This document shows positions 62,765 to 64,000 of a DNA stretch of 64,000 bases, piece by piece. The notes below the pieces were generated by a model, which did not search any database, was not told the DNA's origin, and was given only the letters and a program-made list of their open reading frames with translations. The stretch is taken from assembly GCF_001422815.1 (NCBI RefSeq), contig NZ_LMMP01000012.1, positions 303,433 through 367,432 of the forward strand, written 5' to 3'. Position numbers and translations under genes: made by a program. Source of the stretch: Methylobacterium sp. Leaf91. GTDB taxonomy: Bacteria > Pseudomonadota > Alphaproteobacteria > Rhizobiales > Beijerinckiaceae. Within the stretch, counting starts at the first letter, position 1, and the number at the start of each line of letters is the position of its first letter.

Positions 62765-64000
62765 TCACAGCGAGGCCGCGAAACTGTCGTGGAACATCGT
62801 GGAATCCACGATCTCCCGGTGGGTGACGTAGGGGATCACGGTCACCTGTTCCACCCGGTTGGAATAGCGCCCCCAATCCACATGGTTGAGGCCGCGCTCC
62901 ACCGAGCGGCCGGCGAGCCAGACCCGGATCGGGCAATCGAATTTGTCCGCCCGGTAGCGGCGGTACAGCAGCGTGTTGTCGACGAAGGTCCAGAGTTCGT
63001 ATTCCTTGCTGCCGACGCCCGGCCCGTCGAGGGGCAGTGGGTCGGGGGCGGCCGCCACATAGGCGAGGAACTGCTCGTGGAGTTCCGGGTCCATGCGCCG
63101 GAACAGGTCCTCCCAATCGGCCCGCATCGGCGAGCGCTCCAGCCAGGACGCGACGTTCTCCTGAAGGTGGCGGCGATGCTCCGGCGTCAGCACCGGCAGG
63201 GCGCCGACGGCAAAGCTCACATCGATGTCGCAGACGTCGAGCATGCCGACGAAGGAGAGATCGATGCGCGAGCCCAGCATCCGCGCCGCCTCGTAGGCGA
63301 GGACGCCGCCCCAGGACCAGCCGAGCATGGTGCAGGGGCGTCCGGCGCTCTCCTTCTCGATGATCTCCGCGTAGCGCGCGGCGATGTCCTCCACCGAGAC
63401 CACGCTCTTGCGCGCGTCGGTGAGGGAGTAGCAGACGAAGCCGGTGACCGGCTGGTCCGGCCCGAGACGGCGGACCAGGGGCGCGTATTCGCGGGTGTTC
63501 ACCATCAGGCCGGGGAAGCAGTAGAGCATCGGCCGGTCACCCGTCGCCCGCAGGCGCACCACCTGCGCGGTGCCGACCGCACCGGCGGTGAGCGCGGCGG
63601 CCAGGGTCTCGACGCTCTGGTTGTTGAAGATGTCGGCGATGGTGGGGCTACGCTCCGGGAAGGCCGTGCCGAGGGCGGTGAGGACGCGCAGGGCGGTGAG
63701 CGAATTCGCCCCCGCCTCGAAGAAATTCCGGTCGGGGGGGATGGCGGCGAGGCCGAGCGCCTTGGCCCAGATGTCGGCCACCACGGTCTCGGTGGGGGTG
63801 AGCGGGCGCGAGGGGCCGCTTAGCCCCTCCGCCAGCGGAGCGGGCTCCGGCAGGGCCGCGCGGTCGAGCTTGCCGTTGGGCGTCAGCGGTAACCGATCCA
63901 GCGCCACGATCCGGCTCGGGACCATGTAGTCCGGCAAGCGTCGGGCGAGCTCCGCCCGAAGTGCCGTAGGGTCGAACTCCGCCCCGGCCGCAGTGACAAC
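62765..64000 (-). CDS. Non-ribosomal peptide synthetase, C-terminal A-PCP-TE part (cut by window edge)
   Basis: The minus-strand frame is open to base 64000 (411 codons here). It shows the end of an adenylation domain (VALDRLPLTPNGKLDRAALP, the A10 motif). Next comes a carrier domain with the phosphopantetheine serine in NFFEAGANSLTALRVLTALG (the usual GGHS replaced by GANS). Last is a type I thioesterase with GWSWGGVLAYEAARMLGSRI (GxSxG) and a His near the end (THREIVD). The termination module suggests release of a peptide, most likely the siderophore used by neighbouring genes. The substrate cannot be read because the A-domain core is outside. Confidence 0.92.
   Translation of the reverse strand, partial: VVTAAGAEFDPTALRAELARRLPDYMVPSRIVALDRLPLTPNGKLDRAALPEPAPLAEGLSGPSRPLTPTETVVADIWAKALGLAAIPPDRNFFEAGANSLTALRVLTALGTAFPERSPTIADIFNNQSVETLAAALTAGAVGTAQVVRLRATGDRPMLYCFPGLMVNTREYAPLVRRLGPDQPVTGFVCYSLTDARKSVVSVEDIAARYAEIIEKESAGRPCTMLGWSWGGVLAYEAARMLGSRIDLSFVGMLDVCDIDVSFAVGALPVLTPEHRRHLQENVASWLERSPMRADWEDLFRRMDPELHEQFLAYVAAAPDPLPLDGPGVGSKEYELWTFVDNTLLYRRYRADKFDCPIRVWLAGRSVERGLNHVDWGRYSNRVEQVTVIPYVTHREIVDSTMFHDSFAASL

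Noticed and set aside
61542..63116. 524-codon minus-strand frame across the GNAT gene and the SIP-GNAT gap
   Set aside because: Runs antisense to a recognisable GNAT and parallel, out of frame, to the NRPS end; no motif.

Overview
The window reads as chromosomal DNA of a high-GC alphaproteobacterium. My best guess is the Rhizobiales, probably Methylobacteriaceae. This rests on base composition, dense operons with 4-11 bp overlaps, and gene content (soxBDA, dctA/dctBD, UvsE, Rrf2, a BgsBA-like glucan pair). It is inference, because the window holds no rRNA, tRNA or phylogenetic marker. Both window ends cut through genes: sarcosine oxidase alpha on the left and a non-ribosomal peptide synthetase on the right.

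Layout. 1-5.6 kb: soxB-soxD-soxA for sarcosine oxidation, with a divergent GlxA-type AraC regulator. 5.6-11 kb: housekeeping and hypothetical genes (HAD phosphatase, MsrA, UPF0114 membrane protein, DUF2293 protein, MepA). 11-17 kb: an AraC regulator, then the most interesting locus of the window. That locus has two near-identical small peptides with double-glycine leaders and glycine-zipper cores (12841-13338), a HlyD-type fusion protein and an ABC exporter with an N-terminal C39 leader peptidase. It is a complete inner-membrane maturation and export cassette for a class II microcin-like or signalling peptide pair. 17-20 kb: cupin, SDR, LysR and TauE. 20-25 kb: dctA divergent from dctBD, with a textbook sigma-54 promoter and two tandem DctD-like operator sites between them. 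25-28 kb: small secreted proteins, YbjQ, SMR pump and a serine hydrolase.

28.2-32.4 kb is compositionally foreign (visibly lower GC). It carries an inverted repeat, a scrap of an IS5-type transposase, and a fusion-protein plus GT2-synthase pair that matches the layout of the BgsB-BgsA mixed-linkage beta-glucan synthase of rhizobia. 32.8-48.6 kb is mixed: a DUF308 membrane protein with a papain-like tail, an Rrf2/thioredoxin-reductase-like pair, AraC, UvsE, a zinc alcohol dehydrogenase, an RTX-protein remnant, PaiB-GNAT divergent from a MocR regulator, and a chemoreceptor split by a frameshift. 48.56-49.29 kb is an array of about 2.8 copies of a 260-bp palindromic repeat that runs into the 3' end of a PepSY gene.

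49.2-64 kb is a metal-acquisition region. A PepSY protein and a TonB receptor lie downstream of a Zur-box-like palindrome and, further up, a cobalamin riboswitch. Next come a TonB siderophore receptor and an operon of siderophore-interacting reductase, MFS exporter, binding protein and fused FhuB-type permease. A GNAT and the thioesterase end of an NRPS complete it. Together these would make, export, re-import and reduce a peptide siderophore. No transport ATPase gene is visible.
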